Shown piece after piece: positions 44,555 to 53,760 of a stretch of DNA of 64,000 nucleotides. Every line of letters starts with the position of its first letter. Within the stretch, counting starts at the first letter, position 1. The position numbers and the translations under genes were made by a program. The notes beneath the pieces are model-generated. The model had not been told where the DNA came from. It made no database searches and saw only the letters and a list, made by a program, of their open reading frames with translations. Location: NCBI GenBank assembly GCA_901457705.2, contig LR590083.2, forward strand, positions 3,100,597-3,164,596. The letters are read 5' to 3'. The stretch comes from Beijerinckiaceae bacterium RH AL1 (GTDB lineage: Bacteria; Pseudomonadota; Alphaproteobacteria; Rhizobiales; Beijerinckiaceae).

Positions 44555-47233
44555 TCAGGGGGATGTCGCTTCACCGCGGCTCGTTCCCTGCGTCAGCTGC
44601 ACGAGGTCGGCGACCAGCGCGGTCCAGCCCGTCTGGTGCGAGCTGCCGAGGCCTTCACCGGTATCGCCGTGGAAGAACTCGTGGAACAGCAGGTGGCCGG
44701 GCACCGTGCCGCCGGCGCGGGCGGCCCGCACGAGGGACGGCGCCACACCGTCCGCGCCGGGCAGGAACAGGCGCGCGAGCCGGCGCGACAGCTCGTCGGC
44801 GACCTCAGCGAGATTGAGCATCGTCTCCGACCCGCTCGGGCACGCGACCTTGAACTCGGGCCCGTAGTACGAGTGATATTTCCGCAGCGCGTCGATGAGC
44901 AGGTAGTTGAGCGGCATCCACACCGGACCGCGCCAGTTCGAGTTACCGCCGAAGAGCCCGCTCGTCGATTCGCCCGGCGTGTACTCGACCTCGTAGACCG
45001 CGCCGTTGCGATCGATGCGGTAGGGCGACGCCGCATGCGCCTTCGACAGCGAGCGCACGCCATACTCGGACAAAAACTCGGACTCGTCGAGCATCCGGCG
45101 CAGCAGCCGCTTCAGCCGATGCCCGCGCAGCACGGAAAGCAGATGGCGCTCGCCCATGCCGCGCTCGTTCCAGCGCGAGACGAGCGCCGCCATTTTCGGC
45201 CGGTTCTCGAGAAACCAGCGCAGGCGCTTCGTGAAATCGGGCAGCTTCTCGAAAACGCTTTCGTCCAAAACCTCCACCGCGAAAATCGGGATGAGCCCGA
45301 CCATCGAGCGCAGGCGCAGCGGCACGTGCGAGCCGTCGGGCAGGCGCAGCGTGTCGTAGTAGAAGCCGTCGGCCTCATCCCACAGCGCCACGTCGTCCTC
45401 GCCGGCATGCGCCATGGCGCTGGCGATGGTGAGGAAGTGCTCGAAGAACTTGGTCGCGATGTCCTGATAGACGGGGTTCACCAGCGCCAGCTCGAGCGCG
45501 ATCCGCAACAGGTTGAGGGCATACATCGCCATCCACGCCGTGCCGTCGGCCTGATCGATGATGCCGCCGTCCGGCGCCGGCTCCGAGCGATTGAAGGGCC
45601 CGATGTTGTCGAGCCCGAGAAAGCCGCCCTGAAAGATGTTGCGGCCGTCGGAATCCTTGCGGTTGACCCACCAGGTGAAGTTGATGAGCAGCTTGTGCAG
45701 GACGCGCTCGAGGAAGGCCGTGTCGGCGACGCCGGTCAGCTCGCGGTCGATCTGGTAGACGCGGAATGCCGCCCAGGCCTGCACCGGCGGATTGACGTCG
45801 GAAAACTCCCATTCGTAGGCCGGCAGCTGGCCGTTGGGATGCATGTACCAGGCGCGATTGAGCAGGATGAGCTGATCCTTCGCGAAGGCCGGGTCGACGC
45901 GGGCCATCGCGACACAATGGAAGGCGAGATCCCAGGCCGCGTACCAGGGGTACTCCCACTTGTCCGGCATCAGGATCACGTCGGCATTATTGAGGTGCGA
46001 CCACTCCTTGTTGCGGCCGCGACGGCGGCCGATCGGCGGCGCCGGGTTACCGGGGTCGCCGGCGAGCCAGACCGGCACGTCGAAGATGTAGACCTGCTTG
46101 CTCCACAGGAGGCCGGCGAACGCCTGGCGCTGCACCGCGCGCGCGGCGGGGTCGACGATCCCCTCGTGGAGCACCGCGTAAAACTCGTCGGCCTCGGCGC
46201 GGCGGGCCGCCATCACCCGGTCGAAGTCGGCGAACGGCGGCGCCTCGTCCTCGGCGAGCCGCAGGCGGAGCCGCACGGTCGCCGTGCCGTGGCCCGGAAG
46301 GTCGAAGCGCTGCGGCGCCGCCGCCTTGCTGCCGTGCGGGCGACGCGACTGCGCCCCGCCCCAGCCGTGCACGACGAACGCGTCGATCCCGTCCTTGAAG
46401 GGCCCCGGCGCCTCGGTCCCAAATAGGCGCGGCGCGTTGGTGTCGTTCTCGGTGAAGAGCCAGAGCCGGTCCGGCCCACCCTCGATCGAGAGTCGTCGCG
46501 GCTTCAGCCCGCGGCGCATCAGGAGCAGGCTGCCGTCGCGGGTGCGATCGATCCAGGCGCGCTCGGCATTGGGATCGAGGCTCCACGACCAGGTGTTGCG
46601 ACCCCAGACCTGCGGCACGACGTGCAGGGTCGCCGGGCTTGCCGATGCGTTGCGGACGCTGATCTGCAGGAGGACGTCGTCGGGGGCCGCCTTCGCGTAC
46701 TCGATCGTGACGTCGAAGTAGGCGTCGCCCTCGAAGATGCCGGTGTCGGCCAGCTCGAACTCGGGCTCGTGGCGGCCGCGCTCGGCGTTGCGCGCAACGA
46801 GCTCCGCATAGGGAAAGGCCCGCTGCGGATAGCGGTAGACCATGCGGTTGTAGGCGTGCGACGGCAACGCGTCGGCGTAGTGGTAGACCTCCTTCACGTC
46901 CTCGCCGTGGTTGCCCTCGCCGTTGGAGAGCCCGAACAGCCGCTCCTTGAGAAACGGGTCCTTGCCGTTCCACAGCGCGAGGCCGAGGCACCAGCGCATG
47001 CCGGTGTCGCAGAAGCCGGCGAGCCCGTCCTCGCCCCAGCGGTAGGCGCGCGACAGGGCGTGCGCGTGCGGGAAGAAGGTCCAGGCGTTGCCGTCGTGGC
47101 TGTAATCCTCGCGGACGGTGCCCCACTGGCGCTCGCTCAGGTACGGCCCCCAGCGCCGCCAGGGAACGCCGCCGTCGATCTCGCGCAGGCGCGCGCCCTC
47201 CGCCGTCTGAAAAAGCCGATGCTCGCCGACCAA
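44555..47233 (-). CDS. GH63/MGH1-like glucosidase
   Basis: An 892-residue cytoplasmic glycoside hydrolase (no signal peptide seen). It begins with a block common to bacterial GH63-like proteins (GVPWRRWGPYLSERQWGTVR), has a beta-rich N-terminal domain and an (alpha/alpha)6 catalytic domain with YAAWDLAFHCVAMARVDPAF, WEFSDVNPPVQAWAAFRVY and FGGNSNWRGPVWMPLNYLLI. Close relatives are annotated glucosidase or mannosylglycerate hydrolase-like and probably act on compatible-solute or storage-type sugars. It heads a short run of three genes with the lipid kinase and phosphoesterase. Confidence 0.85.
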   Translation of the reverse strand: MVGEHRLFQTAEGARLREIDGGVPWRRWGPYLSERQWGTVREDYSHDGNAWTFFPHAHALSRAYRWGEDGLAGFCDTGMRWCLGLALWNGKDPFLKERLFGLSNGEGNHGEDVKEVYHYADALPSHAYNRMVYRYPQRAFPYAELVARNAERGRHEPEFELADTGIFEGDAYFDVTIEYAKAAPDDVLLQISVRNASASPATLHVVPQVWGRNTWSWSLDPNAERAWIDRTRDGSLLLMRRGLKPRRLSIEGGPDRLWLFTENDTNAPRLFGTEAPGPFKDGIDAFVVHGWGGAQSRRPHGSKAAAPQRFDLPGHGTATVRLRLRLAEDEAPPFADFDRVMAARRAEADEFYAVLHEGIVDPAARAVQRQAFAGLLWSKQVYIFDVPVWLAGDPGNPAPPIGRRRGRNKEWSHLNNADVILMPDKWEYPWYAAWDLAFHCVAMARVDPAFAKDQLILLNRAWYMHPNGQLPAYEWEFSDVNPPVQAWAAFRVYQIDRELTGVADTAFLERVLHKLLINFTWWVNRKDSDGRNIFQGGFLGLDNIGPFNRSEPAPDGGIIDQADGTAWMAMYALNLLRIALELALVNPVYQDIATKFFEHFLTIASAMAHAGEDDVALWDEADGFYYDTLRLPDGSHVPLRLRSMVGLIPIFAVEVLDESVFEKLPDFTKRLRWFLENRPKMAALVSRWNERGMGERHLLSVLRGHRLKRLLRRMLDESEFLSEYGVRSLSKAHAASPYRIDRNGAVYEVEYTPGESTSGLFGGNSNWRGPVWMPLNYLLIDALRKYHSYYGPEFKVACPSGSETMLNLAEVADELSRRLARLFLPGADGVAPSLVRAARAGGTVPGHLLFHEFFHGDTGEGLGSSHQTGWTALVADLVQLTQGTSRGEATSP

Positions 47234-47293
47234 GGGTGTCTCCCGCTGCCCGCGGTCGCCCTTGCAAGTGTCCTGCCTGTCAGCGCTCGCGGC

Positions 47294-50200
47294 TCACTCC
47301 GCCGGCGCCACCCGGCGCCTGCGCCCGAACCTGCGCGGGATGCGCATGCGCCGCAGGCGATGGTGCAGCTTGTCGAGGTAGAGGTAGATCACCGGCGTCG
47401 TGTAGAGCGTGAGCATCTGCGACACGATGAGGCCGCCGGCGATGGTGATGCCGAGCGGGCGGCGCAGCGCCGAGCCGGGGCCCGTCGCCAGGATGAGCGG
47501 CAGCGCCCCGAGCAGCGCGGCGAGCGTCGTCATCAGGATCGGCCGGAAGCGCTCGACACAGGCCTCGTAGATCGCCGCCTCGGCCGGCAGGCCGCGCTCG
47601 CGCTCGGCATGCAGCGCGAAGTCGACCAGCATGATGCCGTTCTTCTTCACGATGCCGATCAGGAGCACGATGCCGATGAAGGCGATGAGGGTGAGCTGCG
47701 TGCCGGTGACGTTGAGCGCCAGGAGAGCGCCGAGCCCCGCCGAGGGCAGCGTCGAGATGATCGTGAGCGGATGGGCGAAGCTCTCGTAGAGCACGCCGAG
47801 CACGATGTAGACCGAGATCAGCGCCGCCCAGAGCAGCGGGCCCTGCCCGCCGGAGCTCTGCTGGAAGAGCTTCGCATCGCCGGTGTAGCCGAAGTGCACG
47901 GTGTCGGGCAGGTGCATCTGCTCGACGGCGGCGAGCACGGCGTCCGACACCTCCTGCTGGATGGCGCCCGGCTTCAGGTTGAAGCTGATTGTCACCTCGG
48001 GGAACTGGCCCTGGTGGTTGACGCTGAGCGGCGCTGTGCCGACCTCGACACGCGCCATGGACTGGAGGCGGATCTGCCCGGTCGGGTTGGCCGTGACCGT
48101 CGCGCCGCCGCTCGTCGTGCCCTGCACGGCGGTGATGTTGGCCGTCGCGGGCGAGGCGGCGCTCGTCGAGGACGTGCTCGTCTGCGTCGAGGGGCCCGTC
48201 GTCGCGGTCTGCGCCTGGCCGTTGTTGGGCGTGGTGTTCAGCGCCGTCTGCACGCCGGCGCCGGAGAGCGACGTGCCGTTCTGCAGGCTGACGCCCGCCG
48301 GCACGTAGGTCGCCAGGATGTCGTTGAGATCGCGCTGCTGGTCGGCAGGAGACTCGAGGATCACGCGATACTGGTTGCGCGGCGAGTAGATGGTCGAGAT
48401 TTGCCGCTGCGCAAACGCATTGTTCAGCGTGTTGTCGATGTTCGCCATGGTGACGAGCAGGCGCGAGGCGGCGAGCCGATCGACTATGACGTTCGCCTGC
48501 AGCCCCGCCGCCTCGTGGTCGGTCGTGACGTCGACGAGGCCCGGCACCTGCTTGATGCGGTCCTCGACGAGCGGGTAGGTGCGCGTCAGCTCGGCATAGT
48601 CGCTGTCGGTGAGCGTGAGGCTCAGCGCCGACTTGGTGTCGCGGCCGCCGAACTTGAGATCGGTGCGCGGGATCAGGAACGTGTCGAGCCCGACGATCGT
48701 CTTCAGCTTCTTGCGCAGGCGGTCGACGATCTGCGCCGTCGTGTCGCCGTTGAGCTCGCTCGACGGCTTCAGCGAGATGAAGAGCTTGCCCTCGTTGAGC
48801 TCGGAGGCGCTCGGCCCGGTGCCCGAATTGCCGACCGAGGAGCCCACGGCGGCGACCGCGGGATCGTCCTGCACCAGCTTTGCGGCGCGGTGCTGCAGCG
48901 GCACCAGCGCCTGGAACGAGGTCGCTGCCGGCGCCTCGGTCGTGCCCATGATGAGGTCCGTCTCGTCTTCCGGGAACACGCCCTTCGGCGTCTTGGCGAA
49001 GAGGAAGACCGTCAGCCCTATCGTGCCGGCCATGACGAGAAGCGTCATGATGCGATGACGCAGCACGACGCGCAGCGTCGCTGCGTAGAGCGCGGCATTG
49101 CGCGACAGCACGCCCTCGATGATCCGGTCGATCCGGTTCGGCTTGCGCGGCGGCTTCTTGCTCGTGAAGTTCGCGCAGATCATCGGCGTGATGGTCAGCG
49201 ACGCGATCGTCGAGATGATGATGGCGAAGGCGAGCGTCACCGAGAACTCGCGGAACAGCATGCCGGCGACGCCGCCGAGCAGCAGCAGCGGGATGAAAGC
49301 CGCCATGAGCGACACCGAGATCGAGATGACGGTGAAGCCGATCTGCTTCGAGCCGACGAGTGCGGCGCGCATCGGCGACATGCCGGCCTCGCGCGCCTTG
49401 TCGATATTTTCTATCATCACGATCGCGTCGTCGACGACGAAGCCGACGGACGTCGCCAGCGCCATCAGCGAAATGTTGTCGATCGAGAAGCCGACGAGAT
49501 ACATCAGCGCGAACGTGCCGGCGAGCGCGAGCGGCACGGTGACGCCCGCCGCCGCCGTCGGCGTGAGCCGGCGCAGGAAGACCAGCACCACCATCATGAC
49601 GAGCGCGATCGTCACGGCGAGCGTCGCCAGCATGTCGTCGACGCTGGCGCGGATCGAGGTGGTGCGATCGTTGAGGATCTGCACGTCGATGCCCGCCGGC
49701 ATGAAGCGCCGGATCTCCGGGATCAGCGCCTTCACGCGATCGACCGTCTCGATGACGTTGGCGGAGGCCTGCTTGCGGACGTAGATCAGGATCGCCGGCT
49801 TGCCCATGAAGGTCGCCTCGGACCGGGCGTTGCGCGTGCTGTTCTCGACGGTGGCGACGTCGGAGAGGATCACGCTGCGGCCGGCGACGTTCCTGACGAC
49901 GAGGCTCTTGTAGTCGTCGAGGGTCTTCAGCTGGTCGTCGGTGGCGATGGTACGGGCGTAGGACGAGCCGTCGATCGCGCCCGTCGGCGACAGCGCGTTG
50001 GCGTTGACGATCGTGGTGCGCACGTCGTCCTGGGAGAGCCCCATCGCCGAGAGCCGCTGCGGGTCGGCGGTGACGCGAATCGCCGGCTGGTCGGCGCCGG
50101 CGACCGACACGTCGGACACGCCCGACACCTGCGAGATGCGCTGGATCAGGACCGTGTCGGCGGCATCGTAGACCGCCGACGGCGACAGGCTGTCCGACGT

Positions 50201-50632
50201 CACCGCCAGGATGAGCACGGGGATGTTGTTGGGATTGGCCTTGCGGAAGATCGGGACGTTGGGGAGCCCTGCCGGCAGGTCGGTCGCGGCCGCGTTCAGC
50301 GCGGCCTGGACGTCGCGCGCCGCGGCGGCGACGTTCCGCGACAGATCGAAGATCGCGATGATGACGGAGGAGCCGAGCGAGTTGATCGAGGTCAGCTCGG
50401 TGACGCCTGCGATCTCGCCGACGCGCCGCTCGATCGGCGCGGCGACCGTCGAGGCCATGTTCTCGGGGCTCGCGCCCGGGTATTGCGTGGCGATGAAGAC
50501 GGCAGGGAAGTCGATGCCCGGCAGGCTCGCGACCGGCAGCAGCGTGTACGACACGGCGCCGATCAGGAACACGCCGATCGCCAGCAGCATGGTGCCGATC
50601 GGCCGGCGGATGAAGGGCGCCGAAAAATTCAT
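47294..50632 (-). CDS. RND efflux transporter permease 2 (MdtC-like) with Ser/Thr-rich insert
   Basis: A 1112-residue inner-membrane proton-driven pump. It starts with the typical NFSAPFIRRPIGTMLLAIGV. The proton-relay Asp pair lies in GFVVDDAIVMIENI and the relay Lys in IGIVKKNGIMLVDFAL. The protein is about 80-90 residues longer than MdtC-type pumps: residues about 780-850 (near bases 48085-48290) form a low-complexity Ser/Thr/Gly/Gln insert in the periplasmic porter region. The ATG overlaps the stop of the first RND gene by four bases; the two likely form a heteromeric trimer. Confidence 0.9.
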   Translation of the reverse strand: MNFSAPFIRRPIGTMLLAIGVFLIGAVSYTLLPVASLPGIDFPAVFIATQYPGASPENMASTVAAPIERRVGEIAGVTELTSINSLGSSVIIAIFDLSRNVAAAARDVQAALNAAATDLPAGLPNVPIFRKANPNNIPVLILAVTSDSLSPSAVYDAADTVLIQRISQVSGVSDVSVAGADQPAIRVTADPQRLSAMGLSQDDVRTTIVNANALSPTGAIDGSSYARTIATDDQLKTLDDYKSLVVRNVAGRSVILSDVATVENSTRNARSEATFMGKPAILIYVRKQASANVIETVDRVKALIPEIRRFMPAGIDVQILNDRTTSIRASVDDMLATLAVTIALVMMVVLVFLRRLTPTAAAGVTVPLALAGTFALMYLVGFSIDNISLMALATSVGFVVDDAIVMIENIDKAREAGMSPMRAALVGSKQIGFTVISISVSLMAAFIPLLLLGGVAGMLFREFSVTLAFAIIISTIASLTITPMICANFTSKKPPRKPNRIDRIIEGVLSRNAALYAATLRVVLRHRIMTLLVMAGTIGLTVFLFAKTPKGVFPEDETDLIMGTTEAPAATSFQALVPLQHRAAKLVQDDPAVAAVGSSVGNSGTGPSASELNEGKLFISLKPSSELNGDTTAQIVDRLRKKLKTIVGLDTFLIPRTDLKFGGRDTKSALSLTLTDSDYAELTRTYPLVEDRIKQVPGLVDVTTDHEAAGLQANVIVDRLAASRLLVTMANIDNTLNNAFAQRQISTIYSPRNQYRVILESPADQQRDLNDILATYVPAGVSLQNGTSLSGAGVQTALNTTPNNGQAQTATTGPSTQTSTSSTSAASPATANITAVQGTTSGGATVTANPTGQIRLQSMARVEVGTAPLSVNHQGQFPEVTISFNLKPGAIQQEVSDAVLAAVEQMHLPDTVHFGYTGDAKLFQQSSGGQGPLLWAALISVYIVLGVLYESFAHPLTIISTLPSAGLGALLALNVTGTQLTLIAFIGIVLLIGIVKKNGIMLVDFALHAERERGLPAEAAIYEACVERFRPILMTTLAALLGALPLILATGPGSALRRPLGITIAGGLIVSQMLTLYTTPVIYLYLDKLHHRLRRMRIPRRFGRRRRVAPAE

Positions 50633-53600
50633 TCCGCGGCCCTCCGGTGCTCGTACTCGTCGGGCACCTCGGCATCGGGATCGACGTGCTTGACCTCGCC
50701 GAAGATGCGATGGCGGAGGCGCTCGAGCGCGATGTAGATCACCGGCGTCGTGTAGAGCGTGATGAGCTGGCTCAAGAGCAGGCCGCCGACGATCGAGATG
50801 CCGAGCGGGTTGCGCAGCTCGGCGCCGGTGCCGGTCGCTAGCGCCAGCGGCAGCGCGCCGAGCAGCGCCGCCATCGTCGTCATCATGATCGGGCGGAAGC
50901 GCAGCAGCGAGGCCTGGATGATCGCCTCGTACGGGCTCAGGCCTTCCTCGCGCTCGGCATCGAGCGCGAAGTCGATGATCATGATGGCGTTCTTCTTCAC
51001 GATCCCCATCAGGAGCACGATGCCGATGAGGCCGATCAGCGACAGGTCCATCCGGAAGGCCATCAGCGCCAGCAACGCGCCGACGCCGGCCGACGGCAGC
51101 GTCGAGAGGATGGTGATCGGATGGATCGCGCTCTCGTAGAGCACGCCGAGCACGATGTAGATGGTGATCGCCGCCGCGAGGATCAGCCACGGCTCGTTCT
51201 TCAGCGAGCTGGCGAACTCCGCCGCGTCGCCGGCGAAGACGCCGGTGATCGAGGCCGGCATGCCTATGGCGGCGCTGGCGTCCTTGATCGCCTGCACGGC
51301 GTTGCTGAGCGACTCGCCCTCCCGCAGGTTGAAGCTGATCGTCACCGCCGGGAACTGCTCGGTGTGCTGCACCGAGAGCGGCGCCGTGTCGTGCGTCAGC
51401 TTGGTGAAGGTCGAGAGCGGCACCTGCGCCGCGACGTCGGACGAGACGTAGAGGTTCTTCAGCGAGGCGCTGTCGGCGAGGTAGCGCGGCTGCGCCTCCA
51501 GCACGACGCGGTACTGGTTGGTCTGCGCGTAGATCGTCGACACCTGGCGCTGGCCGAAGGCGTCGTAGAGCGTGTCGTTGATGTTCTGCACCGAGATGCC
51601 GAGGCGGCCGGCGAGCTGGCGATCGATCTTGACGAACAGCCGCGGGCCGCCGTCCTGCGCCTCGGAGGCGACATCGCGAAGCACCGGCGAGGTCCGCATC
51701 GCGGCGACAAGCTTGTTCGCCCACTCGCCGACCTCGGCGGTCTTGGTGCCGTTCAGCGTGTACTGGTACTGCGCGCGCGAGGACTGCGCGGTGATCTGGA
51801 TGTCCTGCACGCTCTGGAAGGCGACCGTGATCTTCGGCAGCGGCGCCAGCTCGTCTCTCAGGCGCGAGATGATCGCCTTGACGCCGTCGCGGCCGGACTC
51901 GCGCGGCTTCAGCACGATCGACAGCTTGCCGGAGTTCGGCGTCGCGTTGACGGTGCCGACGCCGACGACCGAGGTCACGCCCTCGACCGCGGGGTCGTCG
52001 CGGATGATGGCCGCCACCCGCTTCTGCAGCCGCGACATCTCCTCGAACGACACCGAGGAGTCGGCGTCCGTGACGGCGGAGATCAGCCCGGTGTCCTCCG
52101 GCGGCAGAAAGCCCTTCGGGATGTAGACGTAGAGCGCCAGCGTCGCGCCCAGCGTGACGAAGGTGACGACGAGCATCAGCGCCTGGTGGCGCAGCACCCA
52201 TTCGAGGCTGCCGCGGTAGCGCCTGGCGAAACCGTCGCCGAGGCGCGATAGGCGGCCCTTCGGCTTGTCGTGGTCCTCCTCGCCGCGGCGCAGGAGCTGG
52301 CCGCACATCATCGGCGTCAGCGTCAGCGAGACGATCGCCGAGACGACGACGGCGATCGTCAGCACCAGCGCGAACTCGCGGAACATCCGCCCGACGATGC
52401 CGGTCATGAAGAGCAGCGGGATGAACACCGCGATGAGCGACACGGTGAGCGAGATCACCGTGAAGCCGATCTCGCGCGCGCCTTTGAGCGCCGCATGGAT
52501 CGGCTCCTCGCCCATCTCGAGATGGCGGACGATGTTCTCGATCATCACGATCGCGTCGTCGACGACGAAGCCGGTGCCGATCGTCAGCGCCATCAGCGAC
52601 AGGTTGTCGAGGCTGAAACCGAGGAAGTACATGACGCCGAAGGTGCCGATCAGCGACAGCGGCAGCGCGACGCCGGCGATGAAGGTGGCGCGGAACGAGC
52701 GCAGGAACACCAGCACCACGAGCACGACGAGGACGACCGACAGCATCAGCGTGAACTGCACGTCGGCGATCGAGGCCTTGATCGTGCCGGTGCGGTCGCT
52801 GACGACGGCGAGCTCGACGCCGGCCGGCAGCTGCGACTTCAGCTTGTCGAGCTCGGTGCGAATGCGCCCGACGGTGCGCACGACGTTGGCGCCGGGCTGG
52901 CGCTGCACGTCGATGATGACCGCCGGCTGCCCATTGTACCAGCCAGCGACATGCGCGTTCTCGAGGCCGTCGACGACGTCGGCGACATCCGAGATCAGCA
53001 CCGGCGCGGAATTGCGGTAGGTGACGACGACGTTCCTGTAGGCGTCGGCGTCCTCGAGCTGGTCGTTGGCGCCGATCGCATAGGACTGCTTGGCGCCGTC
53101 GAGCGAGCCCTTGGCCCCGGCGACGTTGGCGTTGGCGATCGCGGTACGCAGATCCTCCATGCCGACGCCGTAGTCGGCGAGGCGCGAGAGATCGGCCTGG
53201 ATGCGCACCGCCGGCTTGACGCCGCCGAGAATGCCGACATGGCCGACGCCCGAGACCTCGGAGAGACGTTGCCCGATCAGCGTGTCGGCGAGATCGCTCA
53301 TCGCCCGCACCGGGATCGTCTTGGACGTCAGTGCGATCTCGATGACCGCGGTGTCGGCGGGGTTCACCTTCGAGTAGACGGGCGGGTACGGCAGGTTCTT
53401 CGGCAGCACGGAGCCGGCGGCGTTGATCGCCGCCTGCACGTCCTGCGCGGCGTCGTCGATGTTCCGGTTGAGATCGAATTGCAGCGTGATCTCGGACAGC
53501 GCGAAGGCCGACGACGAGGTCATCGTCGTCAGCGAGGGGATCTGCCCGAGCTGGCGCTCGAGCGGCGCGGTGACGAGCTCGGACATCGTCTCCGGGCTCG

Positions 53601-53760
53601 CGCCGGGCAGCTGCGTGGTGATCTGAATCGTCGGGAAGTCGACCTGCGGCAGCGCCGCGACGGCGAGATAGTTGTAGCCCAGCGCACCCCCGAGCAGCAC
53701 CGCGATCGCGAGGAGCACCGTCGCGACCGGCCGCCGGATGAAGAGCGCCGAGATGCTCAT
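50629..53760 (-). CDS. RND efflux transporter permease 1 (MdtB-like)
   Basis: A 1043-residue AcrB-superfamily pump of normal length. Hallmarks are the N-terminus SISALFIRRPVATVLLAIAV, the proton-relay pair in GFVVDDAIVMIENIVRHLEM and MGIVKKNAIMIIDFALDAER with the relay Lys. It is followed immediately by a second RND gene and preceded by the adaptor gene (4-base overlap at 53757-53760), the order known from mdtABC and muxABC. Substrates of such pumps include bile salts, novobiocin and other drugs; here the range is unknown. Confidence 0.92.
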   Translation of the reverse strand: MSISALFIRRPVATVLLAIAVLLGGALGYNYLAVAALPQVDFPTIQITTQLPGASPETMSELVTAPLERQLGQIPSLTTMTSSSAFALSEITLQFDLNRNIDDAAQDVQAAINAAGSVLPKNLPYPPVYSKVNPADTAVIEIALTSKTIPVRAMSDLADTLIGQRLSEVSGVGHVGILGGVKPAVRIQADLSRLADYGVGMEDLRTAIANANVAGAKGSLDGAKQSYAIGANDQLEDADAYRNVVVTYRNSAPVLISDVADVVDGLENAHVAGWYNGQPAVIIDVQRQPGANVVRTVGRIRTELDKLKSQLPAGVELAVVSDRTGTIKASIADVQFTLMLSVVLVVLVVLVFLRSFRATFIAGVALPLSLIGTFGVMYFLGFSLDNLSLMALTIGTGFVVDDAIVMIENIVRHLEMGEEPIHAALKGAREIGFTVISLTVSLIAVFIPLLFMTGIVGRMFREFALVLTIAVVVSAIVSLTLTPMMCGQLLRRGEEDHDKPKGRLSRLGDGFARRYRGSLEWVLRHQALMLVVTFVTLGATLALYVYIPKGFLPPEDTGLISAVTDADSSVSFEEMSRLQKRVAAIIRDDPAVEGVTSVVGVGTVNATPNSGKLSIVLKPRESGRDGVKAIISRLRDELAPLPKITVAFQSVQDIQITAQSSRAQYQYTLNGTKTAEVGEWANKLVAAMRTSPVLRDVASEAQDGGPRLFVKIDRQLAGRLGISVQNINDTLYDAFGQRQVSTIYAQTNQYRVVLEAQPRYLADSASLKNLYVSSDVAAQVPLSTFTKLTHDTAPLSVQHTEQFPAVTISFNLREGESLSNAVQAIKDASAAIGMPASITGVFAGDAAEFASSLKNEPWLILAAAITIYIVLGVLYESAIHPITILSTLPSAGVGALLALMAFRMDLSLIGLIGIVLLMGIVKKNAIMIIDFALDAEREEGLSPYEAIIQASLLRFRPIMMTTMAALLGALPLALATGTGAELRNPLGISIVGGLLLSQLITLYTTPVIYIALERLRHRIFGEVKHVDPDAEVPDEYEHRRAAE

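Noticed and set aside
46622..50737. A plus-strand frame of more than 1300 codons opposite the GH63 and RND genes
   Set aside because: It is antisense to well-identified genes and is made almost only of Arg, Ala, Asp, Val and Gly, the usual artefact of high-GC coding DNA read in reverse.
50633..52306. N-terminal extension of the second RND gene up to 52306
   Set aside because: The extra part lies in a wrong frame across the first RND gene; the ATG at 50632 overlaps its stop and gives the canonical RND N-terminus.
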